This document shows, one piece after another, positions 1 to 8,278 of a DNA stretch of 34,046 nucleotides. A model generated the notes under the pieces. It made no database searches. It was not told the origin of the DNA and saw nothing but the letters and a program-made list of their open reading frames with translations. Numbering within the stretch: position 1 is the stretch's first letter; each line of letters starts with the position of its first letter. The position numbers and the translations under genes were made by a program. Source of the stretch: Bacillota bacterium (GTDB lineage: Bacteria > Bacillota > Bacilli > Alicyclobacillales > SLC66); NCBI GenBank assembly GCA_021821025.1, contig JAKACY010000004.1:1-34046 (forward strand). Reading direction: 5' to 3'.

Positions 1-474
1 CACATGATGCTCCTTCGCATATCGCTTCATGGCATACGGAAGGTCCTCGGAAGCCCCCGCAGAATCAACTCCGCTAACCCTTCCGCCGCTGCCGATCATG
101 AGCCCGATTTCGCCCGCATTGCCTCTTATCACGGTCAAATGCAGCCGTGAAGCGACATCAGCCGCCGTCTGCGTGCGGTATGGCGTTGCACCCACACCCA
201 CAGGGTCGAACACAATTGGCACACCAGCCTCGTTGGCGCTCTTTCCGGCGACAAGCATCGCAGACACGAGCGAGGGGTTCAGCGTGCCCATATTTAACGC
301 GAGCGCGCCTGAAATCTGCGCCATATCGCTGACTTCTTCATGTGCATAGGCCATGACGGGCGATGCTCCGATGGCTAGCACTGCATTGGCCACGATGTTG
401 TTCACCACTAGGTTTGTCATATTGTGCACAAGTGGCCGGGACCTCCGAACTTGATTTAGCAACTGACCAATCAT
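1..474 (-). CDS. thiM: Hydroxyethylthiazole kinase ThiM, partial (C-terminus beyond left edge)
   Basis: Minus-strand reading frame from ATG at 474: MIGQLLNQVRRSRPLVHNMTNLVVNNIVANAVLAIGASPVMAYAHEEVSDMAQISGALALNMGTLNPSLVSAM...; typical ThiM N-terminus; overlaps the thiD stop (ATGA). Confidence 0.93.
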   Translation of the reverse strand, partial: MIGQLLNQVRRSRPLVHNMTNLVVNNIVANAVLAIGASPVMAYAHEEVSDMAQISGALALNMGTLNPSLVSAMLVAGKSANEAGVPIVFDPVGVGATPYRTQTAADVASRLHLTVIRGNAGEIGLMIGSGGRVSGVDSAGASEDLPYAMKRYAKEHHV

Positions 475-1400
475 ATGATGCTGTCCTCCCATGGAATCCA
501 TTTTCCATTCGATAGCAAATAAGAACCCTGTTTCATATCTGCCTGGGCCAATGTGATTTTCGCGCTATGATCCGTCGGTCCATGACCTGCGCCTATATCC
601 CAAGTTGCCGCCTGAACGAGTGCTTCATGGACGAAAGCCTTCGCTGTTGCGATCGCTTGTAGCGGCGAGGCTCCACGAGCGAGCATGGACGTGATGGCAG
701 ATGAAAAGGTGCAGCCGGTTCCATGGCTCTTCACGGTCGCAATTCGGGGCGTCGCGAGCGCGGTGAATCCCGATTCTTTATCGAAAACGACATCGATCGC
801 CCACTTCGCCATGCCTTGCGTGATGCCGTTCTCTGCGTCTTGTTGCATCATATGTCCGCCTTTGATCACGACGATCTGTGGGCCCATGGCGGCGATGTCC
901 ACAGCCGCGCGCTTACAGCTGGTAAATGAGTCCAGTGTGTACCCACAAAGCTCCTCGGCTTCAGGAATATTCGGCGTGACGATGGCGGCAAGGGGCAATA
1001 AATCATCTCTCATGGCCGCGATAGCATGCCTTTTGAGCAAGGATGCCCCTCCCTTTGCGACCATCACAGGGTCGACGACGAGATAGGGTGGTCTTACTTC
1101 AGCCAGAAATGCTGCAACTTCATGGATTATCTCTGCTGAGGACAACATTCCTGTCTTGATGGCATCAGCGCCGATGTCTTGCATCACGGACTGCAATTCT
1201 TGTCTCACAAAGGCTGGGTCGAGTTCGGCGATACCTTGCACACCGAGGGTATTTTGCGCTGTGACCGCCGTGATCACGGATGTCCCGTACACCTGAAACT
1301 GGTGCATGGTTTTGAGATCAGCCTGAACACCTGCACCACCCCCGGAATCCGACCCTGCGATCGTTAAGGCTCTTACCACATGCCCGGCATCAATATACAT
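471..1400 (-). CDS. thiD: Hydroxymethylpyrimidine/phosphomethylpyrimidine kinase ThiD
   Basis: ALTIAGSDSGGGAGVQADLKTM...VVDPVMVAKGG...TPNIPEAEELCG...KSHGTGCTFSSAI, characteristic ThiD motifs. Confidence 0.96.
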   Translation of the reverse strand: MYIDAGHVVRALTIAGSDSGGGAGVQADLKTMHQFQVYGTSVITAVTAQNTLGVQGIAELDPAFVRQELQSVMQDIGADAIKTGMLSSAEIIHEVAAFLAEVRPPYLVVDPVMVAKGGASLLKRHAIAAMRDDLLPLAAIVTPNIPEAEELCGYTLDSFTSCKRAAVDIAAMGPQIVVIKGGHMMQQDAENGITQGMAKWAIDVVFDKESGFTALATPRIATVKSHGTGCTFSSAITSMLARGASPLQAIATAKAFVHEALVQAATWDIGAGHGPTDHSAKITLAQADMKQGSYLLSNGKWIPWEDSII

Positions 1401-2085
1401 AAGCTGACTCCACTGGCACCGGCCAATGTTCTAACGTATAAGCCATCTCAAAGAACTTGTACTCCATTTGGCAACTGGTGAGAAAGGCATTTTGCATGCT
1501 GCGAAGTTCATCCGCACTCGCATTCTTAGCAATCTGATCGAGAGCGTCAATCAGTTCTTTTAGACCGACAGCCATCCTGTCATCAGCGTAAAAGGAAATC
1601 CAGTCATAAAAGAGATGATTAGAAGTTGGTTGAAGCGTTTTTTGCATGGTTTTTGCGATGTCAACATAGATCCAATGACAGGGGAGAAGGACCGCGATGA
1701 TGTCTCCGAGTTGACCCATTTGAGCTGTGCTCAGCATATGAGTAGCATAATGTTGGGCAGTTGGGGCCATTTGCCGACTATCATGCAGCATATCGTAATC
1801 CACGCCTGCTACTTTGCAAAAGTTCAGGTGCGCCGTGATCTCACCGTTTAGCACCAGGTCAATTCTGCGGTGGAAAAGTTGCATAAAGGATTGATCAGGC
1901 GATTTGGCGATGGCTAGTCCATACACTTTAGCGTAAGTGCTGAGATACTGAATATCTTGTCGTACATAGTGTATAAGGGCGCTTGGTTCAACGGACTGCT
2001 TCGCGATGCCATCTATAAAAGGGTGAGCGAGAACAGCTTTGAAGATAGAATCCGCCTGCTCACGTAAACGAGAGGAAAAAGTCAA
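1390..2085 (-). CDS. tenA: Thiaminase II / aminopyrimidine aminohydrolase TenA (probable TTG start at 2085 behind AAGGAGG; the ORF track extends it to 2151)
   Basis: TFSSRLREQADSIFKAVLAHPFIDGIAKQSVEPSALIHYVRQDIQYLSTYAKVYGLAIAKSPD... is TenA-like; RBS AAGGAGG lies 7 nt before the in-frame TTG. Confidence 0.92.
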   Translation of the reverse strand: MTFSSRLREQADSIFKAVLAHPFIDGIAKQSVEPSALIHYVRQDIQYLSTYAKVYGLAIAKSPDQSFMQLFHRRIDLVLNGEITAHLNFCKVAGVDYDMLHDSRQMAPTAQHYATHMLSTAQMGQLGDIIAVLLPCHWIYVDIAKTMQKTLQPTSNHLFYDWISFYADDRMAVGLKELIDALDQIAKNASADELRSMQNAFLTSCQMEYKFFEMAYTLEHWPVPVESAYVY

Positions 2086-2159
2086 AATATAGGCCTCCTT
2101 GTTAGAGGCCGCCAGGGGAAAAGGGAAAGGGCGTGACTGAAGTATAATCAAAAAATCAT

Positions 2160-2248
2160 GCCACTTTCCTACGCTGGTATTATCCAGATCAGGTGCTAAG
2201 GGTTCAAGGACGAAGTCCTGTGTCTCAGCAAAGTGCTCCCCTAGTGGC
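2160..2248 (-). promoter_or_regulatory. TPP riboswitch (THI element)
   Basis: Reverse complement reads GCCACTAGGGGAGCACTTTGCTGAGACACAGGACTTCGTCCTTGAACCCTTAGCACCTGATCTGGATAATACCAGCGTAGGAAAGTGGC. It has CTGAGA, ACCTGATCTGGATAATACCAGCGTAGG and a closing P1 stem GCCACT/AGTGGC, and lies upstream of tenA-thiD-thiM. Confidence 0.97.
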
Positions 2249-2264
2249 TCTCTCTTATAGATTT

Positions 2265-2293
2265 ACTATAGCACGCTGCTCGTGCGGCAGCAA
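2265..2293 (-). promoter_or_regulatory. Putative sigma-A promoter of the thiamin operon (TTGCTG-17-TATAGT)
   Basis: Minus strand TTGCTG at 2293-2288 and TATAGT at 2270-2265, spacer 17, just upstream of the TPP riboswitch. Confidence 0.5.
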
Positions 2294-2306
2294 TGTAAGC
2301 TCTAGC

Positions 2307-2525
2307 CTAGCTGCGCATGGACTGCGCTTTGTTGCGGCGATAGGCGATTTTGGCTGAAGCAAGAATGTTGCCCGTCATCCAGATGCCAAGGAGCAGCGTG
2401 GGGATACCGGTGATCAGGCCCACCCAGTGTTGTTTTGTGATCGCATCATAGACCAGACCTGTGCCGTAGATGCCCAGTCCTAATGATAACAACCAAACGA
2501 TCCACAGGCGAATACCTTTGAACAT
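2307..2525 (-). CDS. Small membrane protein (72 aa, two predicted TM segments)
   Basis: Complete ORF with upstream RBS (GGAGGTCGAAGTGAC ATG), downstream of and co-directional with the cytochrome b genes. Confidence 0.75.
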   Translation of the reverse strand: MFKGIRLWIVWLLSLGLGIYGTGLVYDAITKQHWVGLITGIPTLLLGIWMTGNILASAKIAYRRNKAQSMRS

Positions 2526-2559
2526 GTCACTTCGACCTCCTTACAGAATCCGCTTGATG

Positions 2560-3669
2560 CTATGCGTGCAGCGGTGAGCGTACAGAAGCAGCCGGTTCTT
2601 TTTGTTGATAGCAGTTTGGTGTGACGTTCTTGCTTGCTACAGGCGTCCTCGTATCTTTAAACTCTTTTTCGCATGATGCGCGCAAGGCACACGTTTCACA
2701 TAAGCGATTTTTCTCCAGTCGGTTATACCAATCCCGCCAGATGATACGGTGAACTGGCAGTGCGCGTGGCAGTTTATTCAACCCTGGGATAAATGGAACC
2801 AGGATGAGGAGGAAGAATAAAAGACCTACAGTATAAGCTGCTGCTTGGTCGCCAGCCGATGAGGTGTTCCAAGGCGGAATCTGGTAAAAGAAGGTGTACG
2901 GTGTCAGCCACCATGGACCTGGAAACGCCGACTCATCGTGGTTGATGCCCCATTGTTCGCCAGACATGTCGAGTTGATTTGCAATCTTATGCAGCGCCTG
3001 GCCCTGTAAAAATAACAGGTCGTTTTGTACGTTGTAACGGTACACGCCATTGTTGGTCTCATGGTTCAACGCGCCAGACAACAGGCCAGAGCGTGCCAAC
3101 TGCAGTTCATACTGCATCATGGTTGCTACTGGACCGTACTGGCCGGGCGCTACCATCACATTGCCGTTTGCGACAGTCGCGTGATTCAGCGCATTTTGCA
3201 AGTTTTGATCCCAAGACTGCTGCTGCGTATAGCTCGCTGTAGCGTAAGTATGGATCGCCTGCGACAATGCCTGGTTGCCGCTAGCCTGCGCGAGCATTGT
3301 GAGCGGCCCGATGACGTCGTCTTGCGCGGTATTTACAGGGTACGGTATGCCCCACCAAGTTTGCGGAGAGAAGCCGTACAATGATTGAATACTACCGGCG
3401 TTGCCATGCCAACCGTTGTTATATGGGGGCCCGTAAGATGCAATCGATCCAGATCCATTCAGATCACCAAGCGCTGTTTGTTCGATGACAACAGGCATTG
3501 TTTTCGATACCGCCTCGTTCGTCACGGCGGGACGGTATGGTGCACCCCAAATGCCAGCCACGACTAGGACTAAAACGGCCACGATAACGAGGCTGATCGT
3601 CCCTTCCTTTAACAGATCGAACTCTTTGGTAGGGAAGCGGAGTGAATCCCTTGTGAATCTTTTCATCAA
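2560..3669 (-). CDS. Cytochrome b/b6 C-terminal (subunit IV)-like membrane protein with a large extracytoplasmic insertion and a Cys-rich C-terminus
   Basis: One N-terminal TM (TISLVIVAVLVLVVAGIW), a soluble stretch of about 220 aa, then a TM (AAYTVGLLFFLLILVPFIPGLNKLPRALPVHRIIWRDWY). Directly follows and overlaps the b6-like gene. C-terminus CETCALRASC...C. Confidence 0.7.
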   Translation of the reverse strand: MMKRFTRDSLRFPTKEFDLLKEGTISLVIVAVLVLVVAGIWGAPYRPAVTNEAVSKTMPVVIEQTALGDLNGSGSIASYGPPYNNGWHGNAGSIQSLYGFSPQTWWGIPYPVNTAQDDVIGPLTMLAQASGNQALSQAIHTYATASYTQQQSWDQNLQNALNHATVANGNVMVAPGQYGPVATMMQYELQLARSGLLSGALNHETNNGVYRYNVQNDLLFLQGQALHKIANQLDMSGEQWGINHDESAFPGPWWLTPYTFFYQIPPWNTSSAGDQAAAYTVGLLFFLLILVPFIPGLNKLPRALPVHRIIWRDWYNRLEKNRLCETCALRASCEKEFKDTRTPVASKNVTPNCYQQKEPAASVRSPLHA

Positions 3670-4277
3670 CGACCACCGCCTTTTTTCATCTTAGCTGGAT
3701 ACGGTGGAACAACGCCCATTCGGCGAACCGCCACGAGGTGCCATGCGACCAGCAGGATCAAAATGGCGGGTAAAACGGCGATGTGTAAGCCGTAGATTTG
3801 GCCGTTATTGAGCGCGTTAAAAAATCCGTCAAGGCCAGCGCCGTTAAATGCGTCTTTGCTTTGAACCTGATTCCACTGCGAAAAGAAATCGCCGCGAGAT
3901 AGATACCCAGTGAAAGCAGTCACGACAGATACGCCAAATGATAACGCGCCTAAAACCCATGTAAAACTTCTGCCTTCGCGCCATGAACCCATGAAAAATT
4001 GTCCAACCAAGTGCATAGTCATGAAGAAGAAAAATGCCTGTACGCTCCAAAAGTGAACACTGCGAAAGTAGTCGCCCATCACGGATGACTGATACCAGAG
4101 AGGTCCTTTGGATGCCATGATAATTCCAGAAACGATAACGATGACCAAGCTACTCAGTGTGAGTACTCCGAAGCTATATACGAGCGATGAAACATAAATA
4201 GGTTGCTCTGATGGGAGAAGCTTTTCCCACGCAAGCTGCTCAGATACTTTGGTCCGAACTTGCGTTGTCCAGTTCAT
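3666..4277 (-). CDS. Cytochrome b6-type N-terminal protein (di-haem cytochrome b)
   Basis: Two His pairs: SVHFWSVQAFFFFMTMHLV (His spacing 14) and LHIAVLPAILILLVAWHLV (His spacing 15, the b6-type spacing); helix pattern of the cytochrome b N-terminal domain. Confidence 0.88.
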   Translation of the reverse strand: MNWTTQVRTKVSEQLAWEKLLPSEQPIYVSSLVYSFGVLTLSSLVIVIVSGIIMASKGPLWYQSSVMGDYFRSVHFWSVQAFFFFMTMHLVGQFFMGSWREGRSFTWVLGALSFGVSVVTAFTGYLSRGDFFSQWNQVQSKDAFNGAGLDGFFNALNNGQIYGLHIAVLPAILILLVAWHLVAVRRMGVVPPYPAKMKKGGGR

Positions 4278-4390
4278 TTATGGTTTTTCTCCTTTCCATG
4301 TGGATACTTTGCAACAGCGAATATGGCAAAAACAATCAGCCATAAGAAGCCGGCATAATAATTGGGCCAGGCGTTCGCCAGATCGACCAT
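4274..4390 (-). CDS. 38-aa single-TM mini-protein at the head of the cytochrome b module (not in ORF track)
   Basis: Reverse complement ATGGTCGATCTGGCG... encodes MVDLANAWPNYYAGFLWLIVFAIFAVAKYPHGKEKNHK*; RBS AAGGAG upstream; stop overlaps the start of the b6-like gene (ATGA). Confidence 0.75.
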   Translation of the reverse strand: MVDLANAWPNYYAGFLWLIVFAIFAVAKYPHGKEKNHK

Positions 4391-4470
4391 TTGCTTATCT
4401 CCTTTCTGGCTTGATGCGCGATATTATCGGTGGATCTACTATCCAAATTAATACAAATAGCTGTCACCAC

Positions 4471-4486
4471 TGTGATATTGGTCACG
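4471..4486. promoter_or_regulatory. CRP/FNR-family-like operator TGTGA-N6-TCACg
   Basis: TGTGATATTGGTCACG matches TGTGA(N6)TCACA at 9 of 10 half-site positions, upstream of the minus-strand cytochrome b module. Confidence 0.55.
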
Positions 4487-4824
4487 CAAGGCCATGTATG
4501 TTTAATTAACATTCAATGAATTAATTACGACATTACGAACAGGTCCGTTACATCGGTAATTAATCTGCGTTATTACAATACTTCATGAACGGCTTGTGTA
4601 ACATGGCACAAACGGATCGGTGTGCTAGTCGTATATGACCATCTTGAAGCGGCGTTATGAGATAAATAGGTTGGTATACAATCGGTTGTCTTGGAAAAAG
4701 AACCAGATCACGCGGCTCATTTTGTGATCGACGACCGGGATATGTGGTGATTGGAGAGCGGATTAACATAGGTGGTCACTATACAATCCATTTCATGAGT
4801 AGAATTTTGGCAGTGGTTTCATAC

Positions 4825-4854
4825 TTGCTTACGAAAACGTTTTGGTAGTATACT
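4825..4854 (+). promoter_or_regulatory. lacI-family gene promoter (TTGCTT-18-TATACT) with a LacI-type palindrome in the spacer
   Basis: TTGCTT 4825-4830, TATACT 4849-4854; palindromic core AAAACGTTTT at 4834-4843. Confidence 0.6.
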
Positions 4855-4891
4855 CGCGTCATAAGGAAATCGTATTCAATGGGGTGATCGT

Positions 4892-5896
4892 GTGCCGGTT
4901 ACGATTCGTGACGTAGCTAGGGCGGCGGGCGTCTCCATCACGACAGTATCAAGAGCATTGAATGGGTACGAAGATGTAGGGGCTGACACAAGGCGCAAAG
5001 TGGAGCGGGTTGCTGCAGAGCTGAAGTATCGGCCAAGCGCCATCGCTCGAAGTCTCGTCATGAACCGAACTAAAACCATCGGACTGTTGGTGTCAGAGTT
5101 AACGAAGGAGCACTCGGGACACCACTTTATGTTTGGTGTTCTATATGGCATTCATGATCGACTTGCAGAGTTAGGGTATGATCTTGTTTTGGTCAGCACT
5201 ACGACTGCTAGGCAACGCCTTGTGAGCTATCTTACGTTCTGCACAGAGCGGCGTCTTGATGGCGTCATCGTGATGGGAATCCGCATGGATGATCCATATA
5301 TCCAAGAGGTGTTGGACTCTGGGTTTCCTAGTGTCGTAATCGACGTCCCTTTGCTTAGTGAACGCTGTGGATACGTCATGACTGACAATGTATTTGGTGC
5401 TAAGTTGGCCGTGAGACACCTATTTGCAAAGGGTCATCGCGTAATCGGTTTTGTGAACGGCCACGTGCAGGCTGCAGTAAGTCGTGAGCGAAGATGCGGG
5501 TATGAGGAGGCCATGGCAGAATGCGGGCTAGTGGGCGATCCTGATTGGCAATTTGTGAGCGATTTTACGGAGCGCGGCGGCATGGAGGGTTGCAAGACTC
5601 TGCTGGAGAAAAATCCTGATATGACCGCTATCTTCTTCGCCAGTGATCTGATGGCTATGGGGGGACTACGGCACGCCCAAGCGGTCGGGCTAAAGGTGCC
5701 GTCAGATCTATCCGTGGTAGGATTTGATGACATCGAACTGTCCCAATATGTGACTCCTTCGCTATCGACGATACATCAAAAGCGCTACGAGATGGGTACG
5801 GTAGCGGCAGACATGCTGGTTGGTATGCTAGATCAAGGCAAAGCGCCGGAAGGGCGCCTGCTCTCACCGCAGTTGTTCGAGCGCCAAAGCACGTGA
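4892..5896 (+). CDS. LacI/GalR-family transcriptional regulator (GTG start)
   Basis: VTIRDVARAAGVSITTVSRALNGYEDVGADTRRKV HTH and hinge followed by a periplasmic-binding-protein-like effector domain. Confidence 0.97.
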   Translation: MPVTIRDVARAAGVSITTVSRALNGYEDVGADTRRKVERVAAELKYRPSAIARSLVMNRTKTIGLLVSELTKEHSGHHFMFGVLYGIHDRLAELGYDLVLVSTTTARQRLVSYLTFCTERRLDGVIVMGIRMDDPYIQEVLDSGFPSVVIDVPLLSERCGYVMTDNVFGAKLAVRHLFAKGHRVIGFVNGHVQAAVSRERRCGYEEAMAECGLVGDPDWQFVSDFTERGGMEGCKTLLEKNPDMTAIFFASDLMAMGGLRHAQAVGLKVPSDLSVVGFDDIELSQYVTPSLSTIHQKRYEMGTVAADMLVGMLDQGKAPEGRLLSPQLFERQST

Positions 5897-6060
5897 TTTA
5901 TATTGAGTGATTATTTTATACAAACATAGTTCGACTTTTGGAGCTACCTGCGCAGATATCGATGCACTTTGCGGTATCAAGCCGGGACGACTATAGGATT
6001 GCGACATGGTCGAGGTACTGTATGAACGACCCGAGATATTTGCATACATTCTTGTGGGTA

Positions 6061-6076
6061 TCCGAAACGTTTCGGA
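6061..6076. promoter_or_regulatory. LacI-type operator, perfect 16-bp palindrome TCCGAAACGTTTCGGA
   Basis: Perfect palindrome 33 bp before the glycosidase start; shares core AAACGTTT with the site in front of the lacI-family gene. Confidence 0.75.
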
Positions 6077-6108
6077 AAGCCGAATAGGATATGGGAGAGG
6101 GAGACAAT

Positions 6109-8265
6109 ATGAGTGCATTTCACGTGATAAAGGAAAACGATTTATTTTTGCTGACCCAGCCTGACGGCGATATTGCGCAGCCGTCAGAAAACGCGTTTGG
6201 TTATGGCTTGTTTACTCGTGACACGCGCATGCTGTCAAAATTGTCACTGCAAGTTAATCCGGATGTATTTGTACTACTCAGTGCAGATGTATCTCGTAAC
6301 TTTGAGGCAGAGTACCAGTACACCAATAAAGAACGGTGGCACGGTAGTGAGTTGATCATCCCTCGCGAGTGCATCTTGATGACGCGCAAACAATTGGTGA
6401 ATGGGCATGGCTACTATGAGCAGTTAATCTTCAAAAACTATAGCTCACAATCGATAGAATTAGAAGTCTGCTATACTGCTGCAGCTGATTTTATGGACAT
6501 GTTTGAGGTGCGTGGCTATCAGAAGGGTCAACTTGTTGGAAAGACCACATCAAAGGTCATGCCTTCAGGTGTTCGATTCACTCATGTCGCTTGTGATGGT
6601 CTATGTGATGTGACTGATATTCATGCTGCGTCAAGTACAGGTGCTGTGAACGTTGCGATGGAAGGTGACGATGTTGTCCTGAAAATAGAAGTCACTGTGC
6701 CTGCACGCGACACTCAACAGATGATGTTGGTCACCACCGTGCACGCAGGGATGGCAGAGGACCATATCCCGTCTTTTCACGACTACAGCCAAAACGTTTT
6801 TGCTCAGTTTTCTAATGCGCATGAAGGCGTTTCGAAGCATTATGCAGAGTTTCTGTCGTCTGCGCCGAATGTCTCGGGCGATGCCTCCTTTAAGTCTTGG
6901 TATGAACGCGGTTTGCTGGATTTGCGGATGCTCATGACTGATTTTGGTACTGGCTCTTTTCCAGTCGCAGGCGTACCTTGGTATGCTGTACCATTTGGAC
7001 GGGATAGTATCATCGCTTCCTTGCAAATGTTGATTGCAAATCCGGATATTACGCGAGGGACACTACTTACTCTGGCAGCGCATCAAGGCGAGCGGGTGGA
7101 TCCGGCGCGAGATGAACAGCCAGGGAAAATCATGCATGAGTTGCGCGCAGGCGAGCTTACTAGGACTGGTGAGGTGCCGTTCGGCCCTTACTATGGAACG
7201 ATTGATGCCACACCGCTCTTTTTGAATCTGGCTTCAGAGTACTTTGCGTGGACCAACGACTTGCACACGATCAAAGAAATCCTCCCGAATATTATTCGGG
7301 CGTTTGATTGGATCGAGCAGTTTGGAGATCGGGATGGCGATGGGTTTGTTGAATACTATCAAGAAGCCAGTAAAGGTATTGCGAATCAAGGCTGGAAGGA
7401 TTCCGGTGATTCGGTAGTACACAAAGATGGTCGATTAGCTGTGGCTCCAATCGCGCTTTGTGAAGTTCAGGGATACGTTTATCGTGCCTATACGAAGTGG
7501 GCAAGCATCTTTGCGCTGCTAGGTGATCAGGCCCAGGTAGATCGTCTGCAGGCTAAGGCTTCTCATCTGCAACAGGTATTTATTAAGTCGTTTTGGATTG
7601 AAGAAGACGATGCCATCGCTTTAGCGTTGGATGCTGAAAAGTCGACGGTTGGTAGTGTGAGTTCCAACATGGGGCAGGTGCTGTGGAGCGGGATTTTGCC
7701 TCACTCGATCGCTGATCGAGTGATCGACCGATTGCTTCGGAATGATATGTTTAATGGTTGGGGCATTCGCACGCTCTCTAGTCAAGAGCTTGCGTACAAC
7801 CCACTGAGCTACCATAACGGTTCTGTATGGCCGCATGACACGTCCATGGTTTTAGCTGGAATGCAGCATTACGGTCGAACAGATGCCGTTTCGAAAGTGG
7901 CGGGAGGCTTGTTAAAGGCAGCAAAGAAATTCGAGTTGTTGCGATTGCCTGAGCTGTTTTCGGGGTATGGGTCGGACGAGGTGGAATCACCCATACCTTA
8001 TCCTGTTTCGTGTTCTCCACAAGCCTGGGCTGCGGCAACGCCAGTTTTTGCACTTCAAGCGATACTTGGATTAGATCCTGAAGTAGCAAAAGGGCAACTA
8101 AGTCTGAACCCAGTCTTACCAAATGGAGTGGATCAACTGGTAGTCGAAGGGATCCGGATGGGCGGCGGGGAACTTTCAGTGTTTCTTATGCGGGACGGGG
8201 ATCGTACAGCCTGCTCCATAAGGAGAAACAGCACGGGAATGGACATCATCTTTAAGACGATTTGA
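6109..8265 (+). CDS. Glycogen-debranching-type (amylo-alpha-1,6-glucosidase-like) glycoside hydrolase (ORF track start 6091; ATG 6109 better placed after GGGAGAGGGAG)
   Basis: N-terminal FGYGLFTRDTRMLSKLSL; GVPWYAVPFGRDSIIASLQML; NGSVWPHDTSMVLAGM; typical of GDE N-terminal and amylo-alpha-1,6-glucosidase families. Confidence 0.9.
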   Translation: MSAFHVIKENDLFLLTQPDGDIAQPSENAFGYGLFTRDTRMLSKLSLQVNPDVFVLLSADVSRNFEAEYQYTNKERWHGSELIIPRECILMTRKQLVNGHGYYEQLIFKNYSSQSIELEVCYTAAADFMDMFEVRGYQKGQLVGKTTSKVMPSGVRFTHVACDGLCDVTDIHAASSTGAVNVAMEGDDVVLKIEVTVPARDTQQMMLVTTVHAGMAEDHIPSFHDYSQNVFAQFSNAHEGVSKHYAEFLSSAPNVSGDASFKSWYERGLLDLRMLMTDFGTGSFPVAGVPWYAVPFGRDSIIASLQMLIANPDITRGTLLTLAAHQGERVDPARDEQPGKIMHELRAGELTRTGEVPFGPYYGTIDATPLFLNLASEYFAWTNDLHTIKEILPNIIRAFDWIEQFGDRDGDGFVEYYQEASKGIANQGWKDSGDSVVHKDGRLAVAPIALCEVQGYVYRAYTKWASIFALLGDQAQVDRLQAKASHLQQVFIKSFWIEEDDAIALALDAEKSTVGSVSSNMGQVLWSGILPHSIADRVIDRLLRNDMFNGWGIRTLSSQELAYNPLSYHNGSVWPHDTSMVLAGMQHYGRTDAVSKVAGGLLKAAKKFELLRLPELFSGYGSDEVESPIPYPVSCSPQAWAAATPVFALQAILGLDPEVAKGQLSLNPVLPNGVDQLVVEGIRMGGGELSVFLMRDGDRTACSIRRNSTGMDIIFKTI

Positions 8266-8278
8266 GTCAAGTGACTTC

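Noticed and set aside
29-349. Plus-strand ORFs antisense to the thiamin genes (29..349, 685..1086 etc.)
   Set aside because: Antisense to well-supported thiM/thiD; no independent support. The same applies to the many antisense ORFs across kdp, copA and the kdpD genes.
2086-2151. Upstream extension of tenA
   Set aside because: TTG at 2151 has no RBS and the segment is leader RNA between riboswitch and SD; TTG 2085 has AAGGAGG and fits TenA.
4560-4769. 69-aa minus-strand ORF
   Set aside because: Composition is atypical, no convincing RBS or domain, in an intergenic region with regulatory sequences; likely spurious.
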